The notes: generated from the sequence alone by a model not told the origin. DNA of 64,000 bases from Helianthus annuus (GCF_002127325.2 NC_035438.2:87405606-87469605); one strand, 5' to 3'. Positions 31,122 to 44,183 are shown, counted from the first letter of the stretch. Made by a program: numbers and translations.

Positions 31122-34100
31122 ATGGACGAGGATTTTTATAATGCTTTTGCTACCCCGATCACGGTTGCTCAGCAGACAATGTTGGAAAACGAAACGGGAA
31201 CCATGCAAAAACCGCCTAAGCTAATGAATATCGAGGAGTATAAGAGTTGGGAAGAACGTTTTGAGAACTGGGTGCAAGCTAATTACTTGGATGCTTGGGA
31301 ATGCATTGAAACAAAATACGTTAGACCAATTAATGACGACGAAGATGTGATTCCTATCAAAGATCTTAGTCCCGATGAGAAAAAGAAATACAAAAACGAA
31401 AAGATGATGATTAGCTTACTGCAACAGGCAGTCATAGAGGATATCATGGTTTTACTGCAACACATTGGGAGTGCTTATTCGATTTGGAAAGCGTTGCGAT
31501 CTAAGTTTGTTGGAAGCCAAGAAATGATCAAAAACAAGAAATCACTTCTGAAAAAAGAGTTTGATTTATTTCGTGGTTTAAAAAACGAAAGCACAAAGGA
31601 GATAATTGAAAGATACTGCAATTTATTGGTGAACATGAAGAGGGCTAGTATCACCAAAGAGAATAAGGAGTTGATTGAAAAACTAGCTGATGCATTGCCG
31701 CATGAGATTTGGGGCACATACTTGATGATGCTAACAAACAAAAAGGGTTTCAACAATCTAACACTGAGCAAGTTTGTTGAAAAGATTGAGGCTCAAAAAA
31801 TGGAACGGATAAAGATTTCAAGAATGAAAGTGTTTGATGGTGAACAAGACATCGGGTTGTACTACAAATCAGGGTTGAATGATAAAACAACCAACATGTC
31901 ACCAAAAGTTGAAACTGCATTCAATACAAAGAACTCATATGGAAGTTCATCCAAAGGATCAAACAGCAACACAAGTTTCTCATCATTTCCATCATTTTGA
32001 TCCGAATGTTTCAACAACAAGAAATGGAAAAAAGCTTCAATGCAATATTGTGTTGAATATTGAAAATGATCAGGAATATTCTGAAGAGTTAGCTAAAAGC
32101 CATATGTCTTTGTTGGGAACTGTTCTTGAATCTTATGGTAGTTTTGTTGCAGGTCGGATCGGGAATCCAATGCTGACTAAGGAGGATTACGACGAGATCG
32201 ATGCAGAAGAAATGGAGCTAATGGATATAAAATGGTGCTTGGCTAGCGTGTTGAGGAGAGCTGAAAAATTCAAGCAAATCAGTGGAAGAGATGATCTTCG
32301 CGAGGCTAATATTTCTACTTTAGGTTTTGATAAATCTAAAGTCACTTGTTTTCGTTGCAGGGAAAAAGGACACTTCAAGAGGGAGTGTACTAATCGCGAA
32401 GCAAGTGGAGCTCAAAATCCGTTCAACAACAACGATTACTACCGAAAGGCCATTTATCATCAAGTTGCTCAACAACCATCTCAACAACATCAACATCAGG
32501 CATAAACTGCACATGGAAGAAATGTGATTGAAGATTCTTGAAAAAGAGCTTATGTGGTTAATCAAGAAGAGAAGAAGCCATCAACAGGGTTCAACTGGGA
32601 TAAATATATTCCAACTAATGCTAAAGCATGTGTGATTGATCAAGATGATGAAAAGTTACCAGAAGGGTTTAGCTGGGAGAATTTTACTTGGGATGATTAT
32701 ATTCCTGACCAAGCTCTTGTTCACACAACTTTTGTTGCCCGAGTTGAAGAAGATAGTGATGATGATACTGAGTATTATGCTAGAAGAATGAGAGATCATT
32801 TGAAGATGATGGCTGAAAGCGACAGTGAAGATGAGAAAGTTAAACAGAAGAAGAAGAAGATCAAAACACCAGTGAGTAGTGATGATGAAGCTCCGGTGGT
32901 GAAAAGAAAAGTTAAAGAAGTTCCAAAGTTCAAAATTAGTGAAGATGTCATTGCAAAAGAGATTTCTGTGAACTGTGAAACTTGTGAGATCATGAAAAAG
33001 AAAAATAGTGAGTTGATCAACAACATGAACAGGTTGAAGGAATCTTATGATGTGCTGAACAAAGCAATGAACATGTATAATGACACGAGTGAAGAACAGG
33101 CATCTGCTATGAAAACTCTTCAAGGAGCATTCATGACTAAGCAAAAAGTTGTAAATAACTACATTGAAAAGTGTGCTGTTCTTGAACAGAAACTGGAGTT
33201 GCAAAGAATTGAGACTGAGAGAGTAAATCGTTTGTTGAAAAGTTACTCATGTACTTCTTATGTCATTGACAGGATTTATCCAACTGTTGAAGGCATGAAG
33301 GCATTTAAAGATGATGAAGTAACTGAAAAACAGACAGTTTCTGAAGAAAAGACTTCTGAGAAGAAGACCGAGAAGAAGAATGACACAAAGAAAAAGACTG
33401 ACAACAAGAATTCTGGTAAGAAACAAGGTGTCAGTTACAACAAGTGTCCACCCCCGCTGGATAATGGATATTTGCCCAGAAATCCAAATGATGAAAGAGT
33501 CAAAAAGGCTACAAACTTACAGTGGGAGTCGGAATCCTCAGTCAATTTGCCAGAAAATATAGATGTCACGTTTACATCGTCTGACACTGATCAACAATCT
33601 CAATTGATGAAGAAAGTGGTGGATCATGTGTTAGATAACGATGAAAATGAGGAGTCAAAGTCGGTATTGATGTCGGAGTCGAAGTCTGAGTCCAGCACTC
33701 CGGGTCAAAATGAAAAACAGGGCAAAAGAGTTTATGATAAAGAATTCCTGTTATCAAAATCTAATTTGGATGATGAGACATTTAAAGTGGCTTATACTTT
33801 GAATGATTCTGACAAATTATATTCTGATGAGGAATTTCCAATAAGAGGTGTCAAAACTGAGATGATAAAAAAGGTTTTCAAACTTACAGAAATTAACATT
33901 TCTGAAATAAAAGATTTAAATCTTGCTGATAAACCTAAAAAATACACCTCAAGAGTTAAGCAAAGAGAAAACAAGAAAAAAGGTTATGGTTCTGGTTCTG
34001 GTTTTCAAAAGAAACCTAACCATGGTAATTTCAAAAAGAAAGGGTTGGGTTTTACACCAACAGAAAAACAGAAAAATGAAAAATATGTTCGTGATTTTAA

Positions 34101-34869
34101 ATCAAAAATGACATTTGTTTCAGGTACATAATCAGAAGAAGAAGAAAAGAAAGCATTTTGGAGACAATCAAACAGAGAGTTCCTTACAAAGAAGCAAGAA
34201 GAAATGAAGAATGCTGATCAGAAAAAGAAAACTCGAACCTGTTTCAGATGTGGTAAAATTGGACATCTTGCGGTGAACTGTTTGCAAGCAATTCAAACCA
34301 AATAGGGAGTTTTCAAACTCAAAGAGAAAGTGGTTGAGTTTGAACCACCAATTGACAGAACAAAACTATTCAAAAACTCAAAATTTGAAATTGGTGAATG
34401 TTCAGACAGGTTTTACAAGAAGAGAGCTAAATCTGACAACCAAAAATGGGTGGTGAAGAAGTCTGGGAATAGCTCTAGCGATGATTTTGATAGGTCAAAA
34501 TCAGAGGAGCTATCTTCTGACGATGAATCTGATTCCACAAAATCAGAGGAGCTACAGGTTGCAGAAAATGGTGAAAAATCAGTTTCGACTGTGGATGATG
34601 AGAATTTTCCACCACTTCGGGCTGAAAATTTTAAAAAGAAAATTGGTAAAGTTGAAATATCAAACCAATTTTATGATGATAAAAAGGTTTTTGATGTTGA
34701 AAAGGCCTTTAACCCCAAGGTAAAACATATCTTTGGTAAAATGATTGATCGAATAGTCAAAGGGGTTAAAGAGTTCTATGAGAAGAAGAGGAAAGGTAAG
34801 AAACCGAATGTTGATGACTCGGTAACACCCAAGGCTGGTCAGGCTTGGGTGGATATTTTCTTTGAATAG
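31122..34869 (+). pseudogene. Element B gag polyprotein (copia-type, two CCHC knuckles), few breaks
   Basis: Starts at ATG 31122 (MDEDFYNAF), chosen by homology with A; an upstream in-frame ATG at 31071 is less likely. The N-terminal about 250 residues are the Retrotran_gag_2-like region (EEYKSWEERFENWVQA, then YLMMLTN). A frameshift lies near 31995. The first knuckle is CFRCREKGHFKREC (32347-32388), followed by acidic and Lys-rich stretches and a coiled coil around residues encoded at 32970-33230. The second knuckle is CFRCGKIGHLAVNC (34240-34281). In-frame stops occur at 32503, 32539, 34129 and 34303. The frame ends KAGQAWVDIFFE. After one frameshift the same frame is kept across all four stops, so decay is modest. 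No protease or polymerase follows. Confidence 0.88.
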
Positions 34870-35267
34870 AAAAACCTGACTTGCCGGAGATCCCAAGTTT
34901 GTAATCGCGGATCAGGAATCGGCATCTTTCATAAAATGTTTTTGAAAAAGTTAAGTATGACTTGCAGGAGTTCCCAGGTTGGTAGGCGTGGAACATGAAT
35001 CGGCATCATTCTTTGTATTTGATTGTTTGTCTTACAAGTGGTTCAGAGGTTGGTTCTTACAAAGTGATTAATCATGGTTATTAACTTGAACTTGATGTAA
35101 TCTTCATATATTTGGTAAAAAGACAATATGATGAACCACATCCCCATACCTACAAGTGGTAAAATCAACAAAACTTATTTTCCGGAAAAACCATTTTGAT
35201 TAAAACAAACTTAAATGTTTTGAAATCTAAATGGGAAAATAGTTTGTTGAAAGGGGGAGTTCTGATT
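34870..35267 (+). other. Element B 3' noncoding region, left of C
   Basis: Matches A 8027-8350. A roughly 90-bp block (CTTGCCGGAG...ATCGGCATC) is present twice (about 34878-34925 and 34960-35006). Polypurine tract copy AAGGGGGAG at 35251-35259, sixteen bases before the C insertion boundary. Confidence 0.7.
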
Positions 35268-35272
35268 GTTTA
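35268..35272. repeat. Target site duplication of element C (left)
   Basis: GTTTA, repeated at 44179-44183. Joining the flanks restores GATTGTTTATGCC as in A near 8345. Confidence 0.95.
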
Positions 35273-36285
35273 TGTGACACCTGTGTCACCACCACCATCA
35301 AACAAATACCAAGCCAATGAAATATTGTATTTCATACTTGGGATCTGTATAAATATGTGTATCTTTTGCACGTATCAATTCTTGTTCGATTTCGGGCTTT
35401 AAATCGCTTTCTGGAAGGTTATACGCGATCTGATGCGTAAATATAACCAGTTTAATGCAACAAACACTCCGGAACAGTGAAATAGGCTTAACATACCTTA
35501 AATAACCATTACATAACTTAGAAATAAGTTTTGGATGGTTTGGTATGCCGAAATCAAGTTTATTCGCTTACAGGGACTAAATTCGACAAACTGCGAAAGT
35601 ATGTCAATTTTTACTGTAACAGACCTTCCGGAACTTGATCATAAGTTAAGTATGCCCTAAATATTCTTTACATAGCTTAGAAATAGGCTTTGAGGTGTTT
35701 GGTGCGCAAAAATAAACTTTATGCTCATTCAGGGACTAAAAGCGTCAAAAAGTGCATAAGTTTGCATTTTCGCGCATATTTTACGTTCTGAATACTTCAG
35801 GACTTCCAAAATTTATGTAAGCATTAAAATATTTTATTTTAGTGTTTGGTATGATAAATTCCATTCGTCGCTTAATTTGGATCGTTTTTGCGTTCGTTAC
35901 GACTCCCGTCGTAATTAAGCGAATAACGCAACCGTACGACCAAACGAACCGACATCCGTGATGTCTTTGAGCATATTTTAAGTTCCCTATACTTTAATAT
36001 TATTTTAGAGCCTTGAAATGAGGTTAAAGGGGTTTAAAAGTGCCAAAAAAATTAAGTTTTACAAGTGTAGGGACCATTTTTGAAATTTCTGGCAGATTCA
36101 ATGAACCTAGTCCATTTTGAAGTGTTAATGGTTTTCACCCATAGTTTTGCAAAACCATGGGATGGTATTCAATGAACATAGTCCACATTAGGGGCTCCCA
36201 TGGTTTTTGAAAACCATGTGCCCACATGTAAGGTCTAGATCAAATCACGTTTTTCGACGAACGATCTTAACGGTTCAAGGAAATC

Positions 36286-36293
36286 TATAAATA
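36286..36293 (+). promoter_or_regulatory. TATA box of C 5' LTR
   Basis: TATAAATA in an AATCTATAAATACC context, also at 42065-42072 in the 3' LTR. Confidence 0.7.
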
Positions 36294-36407
36294 CCCCTCA
36301 CCCATTTCATTCTTCCTCACATTTGAATCTGATTCTACACTCTCTAAGTGGAAGTATATGCTTCCTACCTGAGAGTGAATCGGGTTCGAATCTTGCGGGG
36401 ACCTTCT

Positions 36408-38150
36408 GTAAGTATTCTTTCGCGTTTTTCATTCGTTTTAGCGTTAAAGTCAAACTGCGTTTGTCTTTCTGCATTAACCAGTTTATGGTCAATGCGAAGT
36501 TCGTTTGAACTTCATAACGTGAGCGTAATCACGATGGTTATAGTCCCTAGTAACTATACCTACTGATTACCACGTTATCTAGGCTCAGTGACGAGTCGTA
36601 GTTTCGGCCAAAATGCGTTTTCTCGCGTATTTTGTAACCAAACTACTCTAGGGTATTAAAACCGTTTGTTTTAATACCAAACCTGTTTTCTAACTTTACT
36701 AAACATGTTCTAGCATGTTTAGCTCGTCGCTTTTAGATTTGTGCTTGTTTAGGGTCGTAAAGGTAAGCGATCTAATCAATCGCTTATGCTTACGAACCCG
36801 ACCCATTGGTCGATCTTTAGGATCCGACCAAACACATTAGGTGACCATAGGAATAACCTTCCGAGGTTATACCTTATGGTCACGACGTTTAGTTAGTTAT
36901 ATGATAGTAGTTTATATGCCTTAGGTAAATTACCAAAATGCCCTTTTTACGCATAAATTCATTTTAAGTCTATGTAACGAAATTTTTGACAACTAAACTG
37001 ATTTAACAACAATATTAAACATGTTAAGGCATATCTTGCTTGTCATAGGACTAGTTAGGCATTCCAAACGCGTTTTACGCAAACAACGCGTTAAAGTGGC
37101 GTAAGCTACCTAAACGGGTCGTAATGGGTCAAAAGCACTTAGGATAGGTTTCGTTTTAGTACGTAGGCTTTGTTAAACCATATTACATAAATTCCCATAC
37201 TTATTTGGTTTACGAACCCTTGTACTATCCGATCCTCCGATAGGTCCGTTTATTAATGTAGATACCTATATAGGTGCCGTTTGATTCCGTGATCTTTTAG
37301 CTTTGCTTGGTGGTTATCCTAAGACTTCTAAGCACCCTCAAGTGACTACATAGACCCCTCTTTTACTGTTTTTCAAACATTTTGGGGTGAAACACATGTG
37401 CCTACTTGTTACATTCATGATTTCATGCTTTTATATCATATACTTGCTATGTTCACTAGTACACTATTAGTACATGATTTTATTATGTTTTTGCTATGTA
37501 TGCTCATTGTGTGCATACTTAGTACATCGTTTTACAAGACATCTTACACTCTGTATCATGCTATGTATGTCCATCCGTCGCATACTTATTACATTGTTTG
37601 TGCATTCTTACCTATGGTTTGGTTATTACATATTTCACTTACCATACATGACATTTTGTTTACACATTACTTGATTGACATTCGACAACGGTTTAGACAT
37701 GGGCAATTTACATTGGTGGTTTATGTGGGTAAGTGATTTGAGTAACGAGACGTGTGTAATGTGATACAAGCATGGTGGATACGCCGCTGGTACTTCCTAT
37801 ATATAAGTGCTTGTATTATATTACATGGCGTAGCGTTATTTGAATCATTCATTTGGATTTATACATTTTTACACAAATACCATATTTTTCACAAGACATT
37901 GTTTTACAAGACAGTTTGTTTTATACAAACCCATTTTTACTTGGTTATTCATTTAACCTTACATCATTCTTTTTAACTATACATATCTATCATCGATTTT
38001 CAAACATTTTATAAAAGCAAACACTTAAACTGGATTCATGACAAGTTTTTGTTAAACATTTTCTCAAACCTAGGTCATGAATCCTATTTTTCATAAAACC
38101 TATGTACTCGCCGGCATTTTTATGCTGACATACTTTCACATGTGTTTCAG
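36408..38150 (+). other. Candidate intron inside C LTR
   Basis: Donor TCT|GTAAGTATT about 115 bp after the TATA box. Acceptor region GGCATTTTTATGCTGACATA...TTTCAG|GT about 250 bp before the LTR end, with a CTGAC branch-like sequence. Both sites are conserved in D; the acceptor is conserved in E. Confidence 0.45.
37756..37824 (+). other. Covarying LTR hairpin, C 5' LTR
   Basis: GTAATGTGATACAAGCA (37756-37772) pairs with TGCTTGTATTATATTAC (37808-37824): 17 bp with two G-U pairs. Duplicate in the 3' LTR: 43533-43549 with 43585-43601. Confidence 0.75.
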
Positions 38151-38408
38151 GTACAATAGTTGATGATATTTGATGATGATATTGATGCATGCTCACATAG
38201 GATTGGACGAGGCCTTAGTGACATTAAAAGATGCAAGACTAGTTAATTTTTGTTATGTTTCTTTATTGTTAAGACACTGTAACTCATATAATTCAATAAA
38301 ACGAAATTTATTTAATCCATGGTTGTGAAACAATGATTCTGTTACAACACTCCCCGACGTTTCCGCCACGTTTTGTTGTTTTACGTGGTCGGGGTGTGAC
38401 AGAAAAGT

Positions 38409-38421
38409 TGGTATCAGAGCC
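38409..38421 (+). other. Primer binding site, element C
   Basis: TGGTATCAGAGCC, seven bases after the LTR. Confidence 0.92.
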
Positions 38422-38758
38422 AATGGTTATAGAGAATTAGGTTATTAGTAATGCTTTGACCTAGACTATAACCTTCCTAGGACCCTAACGCGAGTTTACT
38501 TGCGTTTAGTCATAAAACAATACCGTCACTTATCCTTAGGTGACAACCACAACAAGAACATAAATTTGATCTGCTTTGAAAACTAATCATCTGTTCTAGG
38601 ATGATTTATTATAAGGTTTTGAACCCTTCCAGTTTGACTCATATTTGGCTTAAGTTCCTTTTGAGTTTTCAAACTCGTCAAAGTTTGGGTCTAAATAATG
38701 TGAACACGTGCAAACTGGAAGAGTGGGTGCCTGTACCCTGGGTCTTCTGTCTAAGGCT

Positions 38759-38799
38759 AGAGTGTTCGTACAAATCCGCAGTATCGGACCAGTCACTCT
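38759..38799 (+). other. 41-nt leader hairpin (C copy)
   Basis: AGAGTG...CACTCT outer helix with inner TCCG...CGGA. Conserved in D and E. Confidence 0.55.
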
Positions 38800-39001
38800 T
38801 ACCTGGGAACTCTTGGGGTGGGTGTCCACTTATAGGCGAGCATGTCTTCGCGATACATTATATTGACCCGCTTACTTTGATTAGTCATTGTCTCATTTGT
38901 TTGCCTTTGGTAACAAACAAATGGTCACAATCTTCATGCGTTTTCATTCTCTTTTGGTTATCTTTCTCTTGTTTCCTCCTTTGCCTTCCATTGTCTTCAA
39001 G

Positions 39002-39260
39002 ATGCCTCTTCATCGCAACAACACTCAAATGTCCGAACCAGGTGCTGCAACTACCCAGCAAATAGGCATCATACTCTAGAGGACCGTTGATTTAGCTATC
39101 ACCATGACTCGCCTCAGGGATAAAGCCGTATAAGGGAACTGCTCCTTGGTGCAATCAATGTGGTAGTCATCATCCGGATCGAATACCCTGTTTCAAATGT
39201 ACCCACGGTGGACGATGGGGACATTTGGTTAACATGTGCCGCTTTGCAATCCAAAGCAAA
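39002..39260 (+). pseudogene. Element C gag relic
   Basis: ATG 39002 (MPLHRNN) lies where E's gag starts (MPPR). The following frame stops at about 39079. A zinc-knuckle remnant, CNQCGSHH then CFKCTHGG..WGHLVNMC (39150-39239), resembles the C-terminal knuckle region of E's gag. The about 270 residues that separate start and knuckle in E are missing, so an internal deletion removed the gag core. No product is expected. Confidence 0.65.
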
Positions 39261-39419
39261 GCTGTTACCAAATCATGCTGCTGCTCAACCTTCAATTTCT
39301 GCTTCATATGTAGCCTTGGCATATCTAGCGCCTCAACCTCATGAACTTTCTACCTTGTGTATCGACGTAAGCACGCCTAGTGCAGGGTGTCGAAACACCT
39401 CTCGTTACACAAATTCCAA

Positions 39420-40060
39420 AATCCATATAGGATCTTTCTATCCTCATAATTAGATCCTTATGGATGGGAACCGTTCATCGGAGCCCTTAATTGAATTCTT
39501 TGTATGATTCAATACGTACATTACAATTCAATAAGGACAAAGCCGAATTCCTATTAAGATTTTCCTATCTTCATAGATAGATTCTTTAAAATGATTAAAG
39601 TACCAAATGAAATCCACGGATTGGATTCCTGGTGTACTTTAAATGTCTATGTCCAAAGATAACAAATTAAAGGTCAAGTTAATCAATTATGTGATTATGT
39701 GCTTATGTGTTCCCTTTTATGTTTTTGTGTGATCCAAATTTCTGTTAACCAAATCCTCGTAGAATCTTCCATATCTTCGTATAAGGGATTCATAGTAGGA
39801 TATCCAAAGGTACTATCTTAAATCCTTAATGGACTTCTACGTTGTAGTTAAGTACCTGGGGTTGTGAAGTACTATTCCATAATTAGACCCCTTGAGTGGT
39901 CTAGTTAAACAGATTGATCCAAAAATCTGGTTAGGAATATCATGTGATGATACAGCTGAAAAGACTCCTTGGTGGTCTAATTAAAGAGATCATTTGTCGA
40001 TCTAATTAAAAGGACCCTATGGTAGTCTAGCCACACTTATCACAGGTTTGATTTTCTTCC
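39420..40060 (+). other. Element C internal modules related to D LTR
   Basis: Diverged copies of a module with ATCTTCATAG, an AGATTCTT, and TTAAAGTAC...GTACTTTAA arms around GAAATCC/GGATTC. The same module occurs in the D LTR (10120-10330). The rest of 39260-40060 shows no gene. Confidence 0.5.
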
Positions 40061-40089
40061 CCTACACATTATGAAATGAACTGTGCGGA

Positions 40090-40147
40090 CTGTGCAAGGA
40101 ATTACGTAATTATGGAGGCCTACATAATTATGGAATTTAGTGCACAG
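40090..40147 (+). other. 58-nt hairpin shared with element G
   Basis: CTGTGCA (40090-40096) pairs with TGCACAG (40141-40147). The inner AATTATG pairs with CATAATT around GAGGCCTA. Counterpart of 15486-15543. Confidence 0.65.
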
Positions 40148-40189
40148 AAACCACAACGAGTTTTGTCATATGTCTAGAGTGAACCCTGT

Positions 40190-40945
40190 TCATTTCCAAT
40201 TCTGATGAAGCACCCGTTGAAGAAAAATGAACTAGCTATTCATTTTTCACTTCTGAAAGAATATCCGTTGATGGAAATGAATATCCGTTTGTTTAATCCT
40301 TCATTTCCGTTCTGATGAAGAATCCGTTGAGGAAAATGGATCATCCATTCATTTTCGCTTCTGAAGAATATCCGTTGATGGAAATGAATATCCGTTTGTT
40401 TAATCCTTCATTTCCGTTCTGATGAAGAATCCATTGAGGAAAATGGATCGTCCATTCATTTTTGCTTCTGAAGAATATCCGTTGATGGAAATGAATATCC
40501 GTTTGATTATCCCTTCATTTCCGTTTCTGAAGAAGCAACCGTTGGAAATGACTCCGTTTGTTCATTTTCGTTTCTGAAGAATATCCGTTGAAGGAAATGA
40601 ATATCCGTTTGATTATCCTTTTCATTTCCATTTCTGAAGAAGCAACCGTTGGAAAATGACTCATTCCGTTCATTTTCGTTTCTGAAGAAATTGTGGAAAA
40701 TGACTTTTTCCGTTCATTTTCGTATATGAAGAAATTGTAGAAAATGACTCATTCCGTGCATTTTCGTTTCTAAAGGATACCCATTAAGGAAAATGACTCA
40801 TTCCGTGCATTTTCGTTTCTTAAGGATACCCATTAAGGAAAATGACTCATTCTGTGCATTTTTCGTTTCTGAAAATTTTCCCTCGAAGGGAAATGAATAT
40901 CCCTGATCTTTCCTTCATTTCCGTTTCTGAAGAGTCTCCGTTAAG
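40190..40945 (+). repeat. Tandem array in element C interior
   Basis: A unit of about 107 bp built from CATTTTCGTTTCTGAAGAA, TATCCGTTGATGGAAATGAA and TTCATTTCCGTT is repeated at 40260-40510, then shortens into about 60-bp derivatives. Each unit has CATTTTC/GAAAATG or GGAAATGAA/TTCATTTCC complementary arms. Confidence 0.8.
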
Positions 40946-41017
40946 GAAATGACAGGATATTGCCTTGCATATCTTTGGTGGCTTTTTGACACAAAGTCAC
41001 AGATAGACTCCTACGAA

Positions 41018-41054
41018 TAAATTTCGGGACGAAATTTCCTAAGGTAGGGGAGAC
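41018..41054 (+). other. Element C polypurine tract and upstream signature
   Basis: ATTTCGGGACGAAATTT, then AAGGTAGGGGAGA directly before the 3' LTR. Confidence 0.88.
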
Positions 41055-44000
41055 TGTGACACCTGTGTCACCACCACCATCAAACAAATACCAAGCCAAT
41101 GAAATATTGTATTTCATACTTGGGATCTGTATAAATATGTGTATCTTTTGCACGTATCAATTCTTGTTCGATTTCGGGCTTTAAATCGCTTTCTGGAAGG
41201 TTATACGCGATCTGATGCGTAAATATAACCAGTTTAATGCAACAAACACTCCGGAACAGTGAAATAGGCTTAACATACCTTAAATAACCATTACATAACT
41301 TAGAAATAAGTTTTGGATGGTTTGGTATGCCGAAATCAAGTTTATTCGCTTACAGGGACTAAATTCGACAAACTGCGATATGTCAATTTGTACTGTAACA
41401 GACCTTCCGGAACTTGATCATAAGTTAAGTATGCCCTAAATATTCTTTACATAGCTTAGAAATAGGCTTTGAGGTGTTTGGTGCGCAAAAATAAACTTTA
41501 TGCTCATTCAGGGACTAAAAGCGTCAAAAAGTGCATAAGTTTGCATTTTCGCGCATATTTTACGTTCTGAATACTTCCGGACTTCCAAAATTTATGTAAG
41601 CATTAAAATATTTTATTTTAGTGTTTGGTATGATAAATTCCATTCGTCGCTTAATTTGGATCGTTTTTGCGTTCGTTACGACTCCCGTCGTAATTAAGCG
41701 AATAACGCAACCGTACGACCAAACGAACCGACATCCGTGATGTCTTTGAGCATATTTTAAGTTCCCTATACTTTAATATCATTTTAGAGCCTTGAAATGA
41801 GGTTAAAGGGGTTTAAAAGTGCCAAAAAAAATCAAGTTTTACAAGTGTAGGGACCATTTTTGAAATTTCTGGCAGATTCAATGAACCTAGTCCATTTTGA
41901 AGTGTTAATGGTTTTCACCCATGGTTTTGCAAAACCATGGATGGTATTCAATGAACATAGTCCACATTAGGGGCTCCCATGGTTTTTGAAAACCATGTGC
42001 CCACATGTAAGGTCTAGATCAAATCACGTTTTTCGACGAACGATCTTAACGGTTCAAGGAAATCTATAAATACCCTCACCCATTTCATTCTTACTCACAT
42101 TTGAATCTGATTCTACACTCTCTAAGTGGAAGTATATGCTTCCTACCTGAGAGTGAATCGGGTTCGAATCTTGCGGGGACCTTCTGTAAGTATTCTTTCG
42201 CGTTTTTCATTCGTTTTAGCGTTAAAGTCAAACTGCGTTTGACTTTCTGCATTAACCAGTTTATGGTCAATGCGAAGTTTGTTTGAACTTCATAACGTGA
42301 GCGTAATCACGATGGTTATAGTCCCTAGTAACTATACCTACTGATTACCACGTTATCTAGGCTCAGTGACGAGTCGTAGTTTCGGCCAAAATGCGTTTTC
42401 TCGCGTATTTTGTAACCAAACTACTCTAAGGTATTAAAACCATTTGTTTTAATACCAAACCTGTTTTCTAACTTTACTAAACATGTTCTAGCATGTTTAG
42501 CTCGTCGCTTTTAGATTTGTGCTTGTTTAGGGTCGTAAAGGTAAGCGATCTAATCAATCGCTTATGCTTACGAACCCGACCCATTGGTCGATCTTTAGGA
42601 TCCGACCAAACACATTAGGTGACCATAGGAATAACCTTCTGAGGTTATACCTTATGGTCACGACGTTTAGTTAGTTATATGATAGTAGTTTATATGCCTT
42701 AGGTAAATTACCAAAATGCCTTTTTACGCATAAATTCATTTTAAGTCTATGTAATGAAATTTTTGACATCTAAGCTGATTTAACAACAATATTAAACATG
42801 TTAAGGCATATCTTGCTTGTCATAGGACTAGTTAGGCATTCCAAATGCGTTTTACACAAACGACGCGTTAAAGTGGCGTAAGCTACCTAAACGGGTCGTA
42901 ATGGGTCAAAAGCACTTAGGATAGGTTTCGGTTTAGTACGTAGGCTTTGTTAAACCATATTACATAAGTTCCCATACTTATTTGGTTTACGAACCCTTGT
43001 ACTATCCGATCCTCCGATAGGTCCGTTTATTAATGTAGATACCTATATAGGTGCCGTTTGATTCCGTGATCTTTTTGCTTTGCTTGGTGGTTATCCTAAG
43101 ACTTCTAAGCACCCTCAAGTGAGTACATAGACCCCTCTTTTACTGTTTTTCAAACATTTTGGGGTGAAACACATGTGCCTACTTGTTACTTTCATGATTT
43201 CATGCTTTTATATCATATACTTGCTATGTTCACTAGTACACTATTAGTACATGATTTTATTATGTTTTTGCTATGTATGCCCATTGTGTGCATACTTAGT
43301 ACATCGTTTTACAAGACATCTTACACTTTGTATCATGCTATGTATGTCCATCCGTCGCATACTTAGTACATTGTTTGTGCATTCTTACCTATGGTTTGGT
43401 TATTACATATTTCACTTACCATACATGACATTTTGTTTACACATTACTTGATTGACATTCGACAACGGTTTAGACATGGGCAATTTACATTGGTGGTTTA
43501 TGTGGGTAAGTGATTTGAGTAACGAGACGTGTGTAATGTGATACAAGCATGGTGGATACGCCGCTGGTACTTCCTATATATAAGTGCTTGTATTATATTA
43601 CATGGCGTAGCGTTATTTGAATCATTCATTTGGATTTATACATTTTTACACAGATACCATATTTTTCACAAGACATTGTTTTACAAGACAGTTTGTTTTA
43701 TACAAACTCATTTTTACTTGGTTATTCATTTATCCTTACATCATTCTTTTTAACTATACATATCTATCATCGATTTTTAAACATTTTATAAAAGCAAACA
43801 CTTAAACTGGATTCATGAGAAGTTTTTGTTAAACATTTTCTCAAACCTAGGTCATGAATCCTATTTTTCATAAAACCTATGTACTCGCCGGCATTTTTAT
43901 GCTGACATACTTTCACATGTGTTTCAGGTACAATAGTTGATGATATTTGATGATGATATTGATGCATGCTCACATAGGATTGGACGAGGCCTTAGTGACA

Positions 44001-44178
44001 TTAAAAGATGCAAGACTAGTTAGTTTTTGTTATGTTTCTTTTTTGTTAAGACACTGTAACTCATATAATTCAATAAAACGAAATTTATTTAATCCATGGC
44101 TGTGAAACAATGATTCTGTTACAACACTCCCCGACGTTTCCGCCACGTTTTGTTGTTTTACGTGGTCGGGGTGTGACA
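41055..44178 (+). repeat. Element C 3' LTR
   Basis: 3124 bp, matches the 5' LTR with small indels and a few dozen substitutions. Followed by GTTTA (44179-44183). Confidence 0.94.
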
Positions 44179-44183
44179 GTTTA

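Larger units (their letters stand above)
35273..38401 (+). repeat. Element C 5' LTR
   Basis: TGTGACACCTG...GGTGTGACA. Contains TATAAATA (36286-36293), a strong 5' splice-site-like TCTGTAAGTATT (GT 36408-36409), the covarying hairpin (37756-37824) and an acceptor-like CTGAC...TTTCAG (AG 38149-38150). Hydrophobic frames in 37398-37976 are copied in the 3' LTR and follow AT-rich sequence; they are not genes. Confidence 0.94.
35273..44178 (+). mobile_element. Element C: long-LTR gypsy-type element lacking pol
   Basis: 8.9 kb with LTRs of 3129 and 3124 bp, duplication GTTTA, initiator-Met primer site and polypurine tract, but only 2.65 kb inside. That interior holds a gag relic with a zinc-knuckle remnant, hairpin modules and a tandem array; no pol is recognisable. 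It resembles a large retrotransposon derivative (LARD). LTR differences are a few dozen by eye (roughly 1%), so C is younger than B and A but older than G. Confidence 0.92.

Noticed and set aside
37398..37976. Plus-strand hydrophobic small frames that could look like membrane proteins
   Set aside because: They lie within the C 5' LTR, recur in the 3' LTR with the same noncoding context, and their composition follows AT-rich DNA.
38601..39065. 154-codon frame in the C leader
   Set aside because: Covers the conserved noncoding leader hairpin block shared with D and E, out of frame with gag.
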